From contig JBFYLP010000002.1 of assembly GCA_041305345.1 (NCBI GenBank), forward strand, positions 186,001 to 250,000: a stretch of 64,000 nucleotides of DNA, given 5' to 3'. The notes under the pieces are model-generated. The model was given only the letters and a program-made list of their open reading frames with translations, was not told the DNA's origin and ran no database searches. This stretch comes from JACRGC01 sp041305345 (lineage in GTDB: Archaea; Micrarchaeota; Micrarchaeia; Norongarragalinales; SBBD01). Positions 16,955-25,158 of the stretch are shown piece after piece. The translations under genes and the position numbers were made by a program. Within the stretch, counting starts at the first letter, position 1; each line of letters starts with the position of its first letter.

Positions 16955-17015
16955 CCCCCCCGTCATAATGATTATGGGGGAATCCGTATTAACGGATTTA
17001 GCCGGCATGTGCCGG
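16955..17015. terminator. Three consecutive hairpins between minus-strand genes
   Basis: A C-run/G-run stem encloses CATAATGATTATG (16955-16981). It is followed by AATCCG-TATTAA-CGGATT (16981-16998) and CCGGCA-TG-TGCCGG (17002-17015). They begin 2 nt past the stop of the HTH_10 gene, so they may end its transcript. They also lie about 140 nt upstream of the swivel-protein gene and could bind a regulator. Confidence 0.4.
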
Positions 17016-17017
17016 TT

Positions 17018-17677
17018 TTAGATGTTCCCGGCAATTTGGCTAAAAACCTGTGAAAATACGCGGGCTTCCGCTTTCCGAAGGTGCTCCTGCAGGGTTGAGC
17101 GCGGAATCTTGAGCTTCCTTGCGAGCTCCTCAACAGAAATCTCCCTCGGGTAGGAGTAATAGCCGTATTTGAAGGCGGAATCAATTGCGTGTTTCTGCAG
17201 GGCCGTGAGGTTGGTGAAGAGCGCAGGCGTGAAGAAATTCAGGGGCATCTGCTTTAATGAAAGCATCCCGATTTTGGCCTTCAGCCCGACTTTCCTTATG
17301 TTATGGTATAGCCTCGTCAGATGCGCCTTATCCATTGCAGCCAGCGTCCAATACTCCCAGCCGCCTTTTGCATAGATTGGCTTCAAGAAAAAGACCGTCT
17401 TGTCGAGGAGTAGGTGGTGGAATGAATAATTCGAGGGGACGCGGTAAAATATCTGGTCGTTTTCAACTTTTATGATTTGCATCCGCTCGTCATTCTTGGC
17501 AAGCCTTAGCAACTTTTCCTTTTCCTTCCCGTAGACCATGCACACCTTGAACATGTACTCGCGGCCATCCTCCTCGTAGGAATTGAGGTAATAGATAGAA
17601 ATCGAGGCGTCGTACAGGCGCGTGAGCTCCAAAAGCGCCGATCCCTGGTGCCACACCTTGAATTCAGCGACCCACAT
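17018..17677 (-). CDS. HTH_10 (bacterio-opsin activator-like) regulator
   Basis: The product is about 219 aa. ATG 17677 is favoured because GGAGGT lies 8 nt upstream; a TTG at 17686 is in frame. The C-terminal 55 residues are the HTH_10 domain: LTALQKHAIDSAFKYGYYSY, then EISVEELARKLKIPRSTLQEH. The N-terminal 160 residues form the sensor-like domain found in archaeal Bat/HTH_10 proteins, with no extra PAS or GAF region evident. It lies between the two halves of a split phosphotransferase and is a candidate regulator of them. Its own ligand is unknown. Confidence 0.88.
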   Translation of the reverse strand: MWVAEFKVWHQGSALLELTRLYDASISIYYLNSYEEDGREYMFKVCMVYGKEKEKLLRLAKNDERMQIIKVENDQIFYRVPSNYSFHHLLLDKTVFFLKPIYAKGGWEYWTLAAMDKAHLTRLYHNIRKVGLKAKIGMLSLKQMPLNFFTPALFTNLTALQKHAIDSAFKYGYYSYPREISVEELARKLKIPRSTLQEHLRKAEARVFSQVFSQIAGNI

Positions 17678-17816
17678 GCGTTTCAACCTCCATCGGAAAG
17701 GATCATCAAAATGCCTTGTTCATCCAAATAAATTCCGTACAAGCGAAATTAGCTAAACGGGGAAAGGTTCATTGATGGAACGCGCGCGATCACAATTTGG
17801 AATGGCATTCCCAGTG

Positions 17817-18194
17817 TCATACTCTCCGGAAAAGTTTTACCACTGCCCTGGAAAGAGGCCCGGCATTATTCCGGAGGAGAGACCGATATTTGGCCCCCTT
17901 TTCGGTAAGGCAATATTGATCGACGATTTTTATATCGCCTTTTTGAGCCTTGGCCATTTCCGTAATTCCGGGAATGCCCAATTTGGAACCGATATGATTG
18001 ACTTTCCTTGAGAATTCCTTGGATCGCATTGCCTTGAGCGTTTGGGCCCTAGTGGCAACCCTGCTTTTGTTGATGAGCCCCTTTTCAAGGAGGATATCGA
18101 GGGTTTCCCTAGGCGCATCACTCGTTCTCCATGCATCGGTCCGTAGGTTTTCCAACGCAACATATCTTGCCAATTTTTTTGGTGGAAGGCCCAT
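17817..18194 (-). CDS. Unrecognised basic protein, possibly winged-helix
   Basis: The product is 125 aa and basic. It begins MGLPPKKLARYVALENLRTD, and the C-terminal region ends with YCLTEKGAKYRSLLRN, which has the look of a winged-helix wing and final helix. An ARQ-free middle segment (VATRAQTLKAMRSKEFSRKV) is Lys/Arg-rich. The start is 12 nt after the stop of the HAD-like gene, so the two share a transcript. The family is not recognised. Confidence 0.6.
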   Translation of the reverse strand: MGLPPKKLARYVALENLRTDAWRTSDAPRETLDILLEKGLINKSRVATRAQTLKAMRSKEFSRKVNHIGSKLGIPGITEMAKAQKGDIKIVDQYCLTEKGAKYRSLLRNNAGPLSRAVVKLFRRV

Positions 18195-18206
18195 TTTTCA
18201 TGCACC

Positions 18207-18803
18207 CTACTGCAACCTATAACCGAGTTTTAATAGCTCCTTCTCGCACTGCTCCAGGCTCTGGAAATGCACCGTTTTCATCCCGATGGTTGTGGCTCCA
18301 GCAAGGTTCTCGGCGGTGTCATCGACCATGACCGCATTTTTGGGGCTAACCCAAACGCGCCTGCAAATCTCGCGGTATGCCTGGCCGTCGGGTTTCTTCA
18401 TCCCGATTATGCTTGAGGCGAATTCGAAATCAAACAACGTGGCAAGGCCAAACCGCCTTGAGAAGGGCTCGTGCGCCTCCCAGTTGTTGTTGGTGAACAG
18501 CACAACCTTATTGTTTTTCTTGAGGCGGCTTATCAGGTTGCGCATCCCCCTCCTTTCCTGGATGGTGCCTTTGTAGTATTCATCGGCGTCGCCTGCAGTA
18601 AACACCCCGACGAAATCGAAAATCACCGCCTTTGGGAAGAAGATGAGTTTGAAATATGGGTAGATGAGCAGAACCAGCAGATAGGCGATCACAAGCCAAA
18701 GCGAGAGGTTGTTCAAATTGCTTATATCAACCCAATCCACAGCAAGGAACAGCACGTAGAGGATGGCCGTGAGCACGGTTGTCCAATAGTCGCTACGGAA
18801 CAT
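18207..18803 (-). CDS. Membrane-anchored HAD-like protein with altered motif I
   Basis: The product is 198 aa. Two hydrophobic helices (about residues 8-24 and 34-56) precede a HAD fold. Motif I reads FDFVGVFT, so the first Asp (residue 63) is kept but the second, the general acid/base, is Val. Motif II is LFTNNN, the motif III lysine lies in MKKPDGQAY, and motif IV is MVDDTAEN. Loss of the second Asp usually removes phosphatase activity, so this may be a phosphotransferase, a weak enzyme or a binding protein. It is followed by the unknown 125-aa gene. Confidence 0.82.
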   Translation of the reverse strand: MFRSDYWTTVLTAILYVLFLAVDWVDISNLNNLSLWLVIAYLLVLLIYPYFKLIFFPKAVIFDFVGVFTAGDADEYYKGTIQERRGMRNLISRLKKNNKVVLFTNNNWEAHEPFSRRFGLATLFDFEFASSIIGMKKPDGQAYREICRRVWVSPKNAVMVDDTAENLAGATTIGMKTVHFQSLEQCEKELLKLGYRLQ

Positions 18804-18837
18804 GAGTAAAGCTTGAATTTGTGAGAATAAAAAAGTA

Positions 18838-19791
18838 TCAGATTGTCGTTATGGGCCGGCTCTGCACGATGTAGATTTTGCTGGCTTCAATCGCGAATTC
18901 GATGTCCTGCTGCTTGCCGTAATGCTTTTCTATGCCGATGCAGATTTTTGCGAGTGAAAGGATGCTTTTTCCATCCATTTTTTGCTTTGAGCGCTGGTTT
19001 ACGGGCACCGGCACAGTTTTCGTTTCGATCTTTGCACCCTTCATCTGCTTGATAATCATCTTTTCCTGCTCATTGACCGCTATATCCGCGATGGAGAGGT
19101 CGGTTTTGTCAATTACGTAGTTGTCCGGGGTGACTGCACCGGAAACAACCGATTCCCCAAGTCCGAAAGCGGCCTCAATTACCATTTGATTGCGGTCCTT
19201 TGTTACGGGATGCACGGTGAACACGACGCCCGCGACATCGGATTGGACCATTTTCTGCACAACAACAGCAACAGCAACCCGTTGATTCGAGAGCTTCTTC
19301 TCAATTCGGTAGAAAATCGCGCGGGGGGTGAAGAGGGAACTCCAACATAAGCGGATTGTCTCCAGAAGATTTTCCCTGGAGATGTTCATGTACGATTCTA
19401 GCTCTCCGGCCCACGAAGCGCTTGCTGCATCCTCCGCGGTGGCGGAAGAGCGCACTGCCACCAGTTTTGCATTTAGCCGTTCATATTCGGCAAGAACGGC
19501 TTTTTCAATTTCCTTGGAGATTTTCCCCTTTGAGACCAGCGTGCGTATCTGCTTTGAGGCCGCATCAATAGTCTGCGTTTTCTTGGGGTCGGCCTTCGAG
19601 AGGATGGAAGCGATTTTCGCATAAAAACCATTTTGCTTGATGAACGCCTCGAACGAATCCGTGAGGACAACAAAACCAGGCGGGACGGGAACCCCCGCAT
19701 TATACATCTCACCAAGCTGCGCCCCTTTCCCTCCGGCAATGGAAACGCAGGATTTGTCCAGCCTCTTAAAAGGCAGCACGAATTGCACCAT
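18838..19791 (-). CDS. Stand-alone PEP synthase-type ATP-grasp protein
   Basis: The product is 317 aa from ATG 19791 (GGGGGTG upstream; GTG 19803 is possible). It is only the N-terminal nucleotide-binding domain of PEP synthase-like enzymes. It has SIAGGKGAQLGEMYNAGVPV at the start, VAVRSSATAEDAASASWAGE (about 112-131), VVQKMVQSDVAGVVFTVHPV and EAAFGLGESVVSG, and ends in the ATP-grasp segment YIVQSRPITTI. There is no swivel or TIM-barrel domain. It should bind ATP and phosphorylate a swivel-domain histidine in another protein; the 508-aa protein at 15287-16813 is the obvious partner. A full-length PpsA is encoded separately at 43234-45612, so this is not a broken copy of the only ppsA. Confidence 0.88.
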   Translation of the reverse strand: MVQFVLPFKRLDKSCVSIAGGKGAQLGEMYNAGVPVPPGFVVLTDSFEAFIKQNGFYAKIASILSKADPKKTQTIDAASKQIRTLVSKGKISKEIEKAVLAEYERLNAKLVAVRSSATAEDAASASWAGELESYMNISRENLLETIRLCWSSLFTPRAIFYRIEKKLSNQRVAVAVVVQKMVQSDVAGVVFTVHPVTKDRNQMVIEAAFGLGESVVSGAVTPDNYVIDKTDLSIADIAVNEQEKMIIKQMKGAKIETKTVPVPVNQRSKQKMDGKSILSLAKICIGIEKHYGKQQDIEFAIEASKIYIVQSRPITTI

Positions 19792-19899
19792 ATGGAAGAA
19801 CACCCCCGATTAAAAATATCTGACGGAAGATAATCCGCCCATCTCTCGCCAAAACAGGAATTAATTCGGTTTTTCCTTGTATTTAAGGTTTGAGCCGCG

Positions 19900-20877
19900 C
19901 TATGCTGTTTCCTTTGGCAAATCTCCATCCGGGGAAGGCGGCTCGATTGTCAATTTGCCGTTATTGAAATGGGATTTCAGCTTGAATTGCCTCTCTATCT
20001 CGGCGCAGATTTCCTTCTCCTTCTTCCCTTCCTCAAGCATTTTTTTCGCAAACCGGATGACATTGTTGATGAGGTCGAAATTCGAGTAGACGTAATTGCC
20101 GGCAGATTGGTTGACGCCGTAATCAATCTCCATCTTCTTCATCGCTTGCTGCTGCTGCTTCAGGGTGTTTTCCAATTTCTGCGCAGTACCGCTCGTTGTT
20201 TGTTCGGATGCCTGCGCTTCTGCGGCAATGACATCCTTTTGCTTCGATATCTCGAAATAATATTCATCGGCCATCTCGGAAATTGTGGTAAAGGCCTTCT
20301 CCTTAGCGTTCTCGAATTTTGAACTTGCAAAAGATGCAAAACCGATAGGGCGGTCGTCAGAATAATAAATTGTGGGCTGTTTTTTGGGCCTTTCAGGGAG
20401 CCTGTTTGGATTCGGAAGGGCAATGTAGGATTCGAGCCGCTTTATTGCCCGTTTGCCCGTCTGCTCCGCCTTGTATGGGGAAATGATGGTATAATCAGCG
20501 GAGGTAAGGATTAGGTTGCCCTTGGCAAACATCTCAAAAATTATGTGATACTCATCCACTTTCTGGAAGGTGAAAACGAGCAGCCGATCGTCGTTCTCCT
20601 GCTTTATTTCGGTGATTTTCGCATTCTCAAGGTGCTTGCGCAGCTGCATCACAAAGGATGAGGGCATTTCCGGGGATTCCTCGATGTACTTCGAGAGGTG
20701 CGCGCGAAGCCCCAGCTCAATGATGAGGTTGTATTCCTTATCGCCGCGGACCTTGAAGCGGAAGAGATTGGGTCGAAGCTCGAAAATCTTGTTTACGAAA
20801 CCGCCTACCAACGGCTGGAGCTCCTCGACAAGGAAGGAATAGTCGAGATTGCTCATCTTTTGAACGGCCAGTGGCAT
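19900..20877 (-). CDS. NFACT-N protein lacking the NFACT-R half
   Basis: The product is 325 aa, about half the length of typical archaeal RqcH/NEMF homologues. The N-terminal domain is clear: MSNLDYSFLVEELQPLVGGF and KIFELRPNLFRFKVRG, with an EIKQENDDRLLVFTF segment containing the Asp-Arg pair used for Ala-tRNA recruitment in RqcH. A coiled coil follows (about residues 210-300, including KLENTLKQQQQAMKKMEIDY). The C-terminal NFACT-R domain is absent, and the protein ends in a Pro/acidic tail. It might still act on stalled large subunits, or with a separate partner. ATG 20877 and ATG 20856 are both possible starts. Confidence 0.88.
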   Translation of the reverse strand: MPLAVQKMSNLDYSFLVEELQPLVGGFVNKIFELRPNLFRFKVRGDKEYNLIIELGLRAHLSKYIEESPEMPSSFVMQLRKHLENAKITEIKQENDDRLLVFTFQKVDEYHIIFEMFAKGNLILTSADYTIISPYKAEQTGKRAIKRLESYIALPNPNRLPERPKKQPTIYYSDDRPIGFASFASSKFENAKEKAFTTISEMADEYYFEISKQKDVIAAEAQASEQTTSGTAQKLENTLKQQQQAMKKMEIDYGVNQSAGNYVYSNFDLINNVIRFAKKMLEEGKKEKEICAEIERQFKLKSHFNNGKLTIEPPSPDGDLPKETA

Positions 20878-20978
20878 GGGATCACTCTTTGAAACGGAAG
20901 TATTAAACCAGGAAATTAAAAAGGTGCGCGGGTTATTAATTGTGGGCGGAATTCCTTCGAAGGGCGACTAGACCACAG

Positions 20979-21018
20979 CTTTATATATTAACCCATACCT
21001 ATATCGTAACCGATATAG
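20979..21018 (+). promoter_or_regulatory. padR: PadR promoter with overlapping operator
   Basis: A TATA box (TTTATATATTA, about 20980-20990) is followed by a perfect 8-bp inverted repeat, CTATATCG-TAAC-CGATATAG (20999-21018). The repeat covers the expected transcription start, 18 nt before the PadR-family start codon. PadR proteins are dimers that bind such palindromes and usually repress their own operon. Confidence 0.6.
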
Positions 21019-21035
21019 AAGGTTGGCGATATGTC

Positions 21036-21557
21036 ATGATGGGCGAATGCGGCATTCGGGGCATGCTCGAGCTGTTCATCCTTGTTGAATGCAAGGATAG
21101 GCCTTCCTCAGGGAAGGACTTGGTCGCGAAGGCCACGCTGCTATCCGATGGCACGTGGAAGCCTTCAGCAGGAAGCATATACCCGCTATTGCAGAAAATG
21201 GAGAAGGGCGGGCTGATAAAGGCGTCCCTTAGGAAACAGGAAAAGGGGAGGCGCGAGATAGCATATGCGATCACCGGGAAGGGAAAGGCCGTCCTCGAGG
21301 CCGGCAAGGAAAAACTCGAAAGCAGCATGCATACCACTTTGACAGCCGTGAACCCGATCCTATTCCGGATCGCGCACGAATTCGACGGGGAGCAATTGGA
21401 GGAGGCAAAGCGATTCTGGAAGGCGATGATGGACCTGCGGACGCTTATGATGGCCGAGCCCAGAAGGGAATTGAGGCATAGGCGCTTCATAAGGTTGTTT
21501 AAAATGGCACAAAGGGAAATAGAATTGATGAAAACGGAACTGGGATTGGAAAAATGA
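21036..21557 (+). CDS. PadR-family transcriptional regulator
   Basis: The product is about 173 aa from ATG 21036, chosen because the open frame further upstream runs through the promoter and operator. The N-terminal winged helix is typical: GMLELFILVECKDRPSSGKD, then GSIYPLLQKMEKGGLIKASL and YAITGKGKAVLE. The C-terminal helices (about 95-170) form the dimerisation region. The stop overlaps the next start as ATGA, which couples it to the ABC ATPase. A role as repressor of the exporter operon is likely. Confidence 0.92.
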   Translation: MMGECGIRGMLELFILVECKDRPSSGKDLVAKATLLSDGTWKPSAGSIYPLLQKMEKGGLIKASLRKQEKGRREIAYAITGKGKAVLEAGKEKLESSMHTTLTAVNPILFRIAHEFDGEQLEEAKRFWKAMMDLRTLMMAEPRRELRHRRFIRLFKMAQREIELMKTELGLEK

Positions 21558-22294
21558 CGTCGCATAAGGTCGTAATGAAACTGGAGGGCGTATGCAAGAC
21601 ATACGGCGAGGGCGATGCGCAGGTTAAGGCGCTTTGCGGAGTGAACCTCGAATTCCGGGAGGGCGAGGTCGTCGCCATAATGGGCCCTTCGGGAAGCGGG
21701 AAGAGCACGATGTTGCACATCCTCGGACTGCTGGATAGGCCAACCGAGGGAAAGCTTTACCTGGATGGGATCGAGACCTCGACATTGAATGACGACGAAC
21801 TTGCGGTAATTAGGGGGAAGAAGATAGGCTTCGTATTCCAGTTTTTCTTCCTCATACCTTCCCTTACCGTACAGGAAAACGTGGAGCTGCCGATGATGCT
21901 TCTTGGGATCGACGAGGTTGAGAGGGCAAGGCGGGCTAGGGAACTCCTTGAAAAGGTGGGGCTTGGCGACCGGATGCACCACCTTCCATCAGAGCTATCG
22001 GGCGGGCAGAGGCAAAGGACCGCAATAGCAAGGGCGCTTGCAAATGATCCCTCAATAATAATGGCGGATGAGCCAACGGGAAACCTCGATTCCAAAACCG
22101 GCTCGGAAATAATGGCATTATTTGATGAATTGAACAAGAAGGATGGCCGCACAATAGTCTTTGTGACCCACGATCCCGACCTGGTGCGCCATTCTGAGAG
22201 GGTAATACTACTAAGGGACGGCGCAATCGAGAAGGTGATTGGGGACGGAAAGCGCCTTCTGACCCATATGGGCAATATTCGTCTTAAAAAATAG
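21554..22294 (+). CDS. MacB/LolD-type ABC transporter ATPase
   Basis: The product is 246 aa. Walker A is GPSGSGKST (about residue 46), the Q-loop region is FVFQFFFLIPSLTVQENVEL, the signature is LSGGQRQR, and Walker B is IIMADEPTGNLDS. This is the LolD/MacB subfamily that energises FtsX-type permeases, two of which lie downstream (23933 and 25159). It overlaps the PadR gene by 4 nt. The products probably form a membrane complex moving a lipid, peptide or drug out of the cell. Confidence 0.95.
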   Translation: MTSHKVVMKLEGVCKTYGEGDAQVKALCGVNLEFREGEVVAIMGPSGSGKSTMLHILGLLDRPTEGKLYLDGIETSTLNDDELAVIRGKKIGFVFQFFFLIPSLTVQENVELPMMLLGIDEVERARRARELLEKVGLGDRMHHLPSELSGGQRQRTAIARALANDPSIIMADEPTGNLDSKTGSEIMALFDELNKKDGRTIVFVTHDPDLVRHSERVILLRDGAIEKVIGDGKRLLTHMGNIRLKK

Positions 22295-22303
22295 GTGGTT
22301 TGA

Positions 22304-23857
22304 ATGAACGGAAATGCTTTGGTAATTGCTTTTGGTATGTTTTTATTCTTGATCGCGCCACTGGTGAGCGCGGGAGTGCAGGTAACGACCTTCAGCATCA
22401 CGCCAACGACCCTCAAGCCCGGAATGTCGGGCACCATCTCATTGACATTGAACAATCCCAGTGCAACGGAGTTCATCACGGCCGCATACCTGAAAGCTCG
22501 GGCCAACGGCATAAATTTTGTCCCCGAAACCAAGATCGGGGACCTTGGTGCCGAGGGTACGACCATTGTCGCGATACCATTCACAGTAGCGGAAAACACC
22601 AATCCGGGGGTCATTCCGGTTACCCTGGAGTTGTCATACACGAGCAGCGTAAGCGAAGGCGGGAACTATAAGTCCTTCTCTATCCCCCTCACGGTATCCG
22701 CCACCAACCTTCTGAAGGTCACCGATGTGGAAATCAGCCAGGACACAATTTTTCCCGGGGATTCATTCACAATTGATGCGGTCATCGAGGATTCCGGCGG
22801 CCCGATCAAGAATGCGGTCCTCAGCTATTCGGCAACCGCGGCATACACTTTCGAGGGGACGTCAAAACTGGACGTGGGAAACCTCGCAGCAGGGGAGAGG
22901 AAAAGCATCAGGATACCGGTAATAGCGGGCAACAGCATAACGGGAGGGTATTATTCAATCCCATTCACGATCACGTTCGATGATGCGGTCACGGCGGGGA
23001 ATGTGGACACGCTTTATTTCGGCCCGGTGACGGCGATCCAGGACACAGCAAAATTCGCGATCTCCGCGGAAGCCATTGATGCAACGCCCGGCGGCAAGGG
23101 CATCTTCAGGATCGCAGTGGAAAATACGGGAACCAACGACCTTAGGAATTTCAAGATTGCACTGCCCCAGAGCGCCACATTCTTTACGCCCCTGGATTTT
23201 GCGGAAAAAACAATTGATGTGATCAAATCGGGCGAAACAAAGACCATTGATTTCGACGTGGGGATCGGGACGAACATCGTGCCCCAGGTTTACCAGCTCC
23301 AGCTGACAACCACATACCAGACGAAAAGCGGGAGCCAGACAGCTGAAAAAACGGTTGGCGTGAAAATCGGCGGGGCACCTGATCTATCGGTTTACCTCAG
23401 CTCGAACCCGGCTGTGATTTCTAATGACAACAAAGTATATTCGATTTCAGTGCAGGTCGCAAATACCGGCAATTCCGCGGTCAGGGCGCTTTCGCTTAAG
23501 GCAGGCGCAAAGGAGCTTGAGATCCTTGGCGCAGCCGACTCCTTCATCGGGACCCTGAGCCTTGACGATTACAGCACGGTTCAATTCGATGCGGTCGTCG
23601 CTAAGGGGATTGCGCCTGGGAAGTACAGGATGGCAGTCGAACTCTCATACAAGGACTCGTATAACACGCCCCACATCGAGAACAAGTACGTGGAATACGA
23701 CATCTATTCCCAGGAGGTGGCCCTGCTCGCCAGCAAGCAGAACGGGAACAACCCGATGGTGATGGTGGCTATTGGCATCGTCATCCTCATTGTCGCATAC
23801 TTCGCGTACAAGCGTTTCTTCCGGAGCCAGATGAGCCAGAAGCTGAAATTGAAATGA
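22304..23857 (+). CDS. COG1361-type secreted adaptor-like protein
   Basis: The product is 517 aa. A signal peptide (hydrophobic LVIAFGMFLFLIAPLVSAG) is followed by several Ig-like or CARDB-like segments, such as LKPGMSGTISLTLNNPSA, then LFPGD-type repeats and VENTGTNDLRNFKIALPQ. A C-terminal transmembrane helix (about 487-507, MVMVAIGIVILIVAYFAY) and a basic tail follow. It therefore sits outside the membrane with a C-terminal anchor. Its position between the ATPase and two FtsX permeases suggests it is the extracytoplasmic partner of the exporter, like MacA in bacteria but of a different fold. Confidence 0.85.
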   Translation: MNGNALVIAFGMFLFLIAPLVSAGVQVTTFSITPTTLKPGMSGTISLTLNNPSATEFITAAYLKARANGINFVPETKIGDLGAEGTTIVAIPFTVAENTNPGVIPVTLELSYTSSVSEGGNYKSFSIPLTVSATNLLKVTDVEISQDTIFPGDSFTIDAVIEDSGGPIKNAVLSYSATAAYTFEGTSKLDVGNLAAGERKSIRIPVIAGNSITGGYYSIPFTITFDDAVTAGNVDTLYFGPVTAIQDTAKFAISAEAIDATPGGKGIFRIAVENTGTNDLRNFKIALPQSATFFTPLDFAEKTIDVIKSGETKTIDFDVGIGTNIVPQVYQLQLTTTYQTKSGSQTAEKTVGVKIGGAPDLSVYLSSNPAVISNDNKVYSISVQVANTGNSAVRALSLKAGAKELEILGAADSFIGTLSLDDYSTVQFDAVVAKGIAPGKYRMAVELSYKDSYNTPHIENKYVEYDIYSQEVALLASKQNGNNPMVMVAIGIVILIVAYFAYKRFFRSQMSQKLKLK

Positions 23858-23932
23858 GGACGGGCGGATCTTGCGGCTTCCCTTGCCGTCATTTCCAAAG
23901 TTGCGCCAAGCCCGCTTGGATGGCAGGATATT

Positions 23933-25138
23933 ATGGTTTCGAACGTCGATGTACTCGAATATTCGATTGCGAACATGCAGCACCGCCAGTTAAGGAGCTG
24001 GCTTACGGTGCTTGGCATCGTGATTGGGATCGCCTCCATTGTGCTGCTGGTTTCCATCGGGCAGGGCCTCGACAAGGAGATAAAGAACCAATTGAGCTCA
24101 ATTGGCACCAACTACATCATCATTCTTCCGGGGAGCCCGTATGAAAGCGGTGCGCAGTTCGGGCCGCCTACATTCAAAGGCGAGCTGTACCAGGCCGATG
24201 CCGACGCCATCCGCAGGCTTCCGGGGATGAAATCAGTCTCATCCGCGGTAGTAATCGGGGTTGCAAACCTCGAATACAAGGGCGAGAAGGCAAGCACCGT
24301 TGCGGTCGGCGCGGAGCCGTATGCGATGGAGGATTTCCTCACGATCGGGTATGAGAAAGGAAAATTCCTCGATGAAAGCGACATCGGAGGCGTCGTGCTT
24401 GGCAACAATGTTGCAAAAACTCTTTTTCCGGATGAAGTCGAGTATGGGAAGACAATAAAGATCAATGGAAGGGATTTCCGTGTGAAGGGCATCCTGAAGA
24501 AGGGCGGCTCGTTTAGCCAATTCGACAGTTTCGTGTTCATTGACCAGGGCGTTGCCAGGGAGCTTGGGAAGACTGTTGGAAGCAAGCGGATCGACCGAAT
24601 TTTTTCGATCGCAACCTCCGCAGAAGAGGTGCCGGCCTTGGAACAGGGTATCATCAAGGAAATCTCAAAGAGGCACCGGCTGCCGGTTGAGAAGCGGGAT
24701 TTCCAGACGACCACACCCCAGAGCATATCGGATTCCATAAGCCAGATCACGAGCCTTCTTTCAATTTTTTTGGGGCTGATCGCCACGATTTCACTTATCG
24801 TAGGGATGGTGGGCATTGCAAACGCGATGTTCACATCGGTGCTCGAGCGCACAAGGGAGATTGGCATCCTGAAGGCGGTTGGCGCCAATGAACGCACGAT
24901 CATAAAAATTTTCCTCTACGAATCCGGCCTGATAGGATTGGTTGGCGGGCTCATCGGGGTGCTTATTGGCGTTGGCTTGTCGATGCTCCTATCGAAAATC
25001 GGCGTTCCTTCCTCGGTCTCATTTGATTTCGTGCTGATATGCCTCATCGCGTCCTCCGTGGTGGGGCTGTTATCCGGCGCATTGCCGGCATTGAACGCAT
25101 CAAAGCTCCAGCCTGTTGAGGCGCTAAGGTATGAGTGA
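23933..25138 (+). CDS. FtsX/MacB-type permease 1
   Basis: The product is 401 aa. It has one N-terminal helix (after LRSWLTVLGIVIGIASIVLL), a large extracellular domain (about 60-270), and three C-terminal helices with MVGIANAMFTSVLERTREIG, the conserved FtsX segment. It ends PALNASKLQPVEALRYE. It is paralogous to permease 2. The pair with the 21554 ATPase would form a heterodimeric MacB-like transporter. ATG 23933 is preceded by only a weak ribosome-binding sequence. Confidence 0.93.
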   Translation: MVSNVDVLEYSIANMQHRQLRSWLTVLGIVIGIASIVLLVSIGQGLDKEIKNQLSSIGTNYIIILPGSPYESGAQFGPPTFKGELYQADADAIRRLPGMKSVSSAVVIGVANLEYKGEKASTVAVGAEPYAMEDFLTIGYEKGKFLDESDIGGVVLGNNVAKTLFPDEVEYGKTIKINGRDFRVKGILKKGGSFSQFDSFVFIDQGVARELGKTVGSKRIDRIFSIATSAEEVPALEQGIIKEISKRHRLPVEKRDFQTTTPQSISDSISQITSLLSIFLGLIATISLIVGMVGIANAMFTSVLERTREIGILKAVGANERTIIKIFLYESGLIGLVGGLIGVLIGVGLSMLLSKIGVPSSVSFDFVLICLIASSVVGLLSGALPALNASKLQPVEALRYE

Positions 25139-25158
25139 CAATCAAGGTATGAAGGGTT

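Noticed and set aside
20999..21982. 327-codon open frame on the minus strand
   Set aside because: It is antisense to the PadR and ABC ATPase genes, which have clear motifs. No ribosome-binding sequence or domain.
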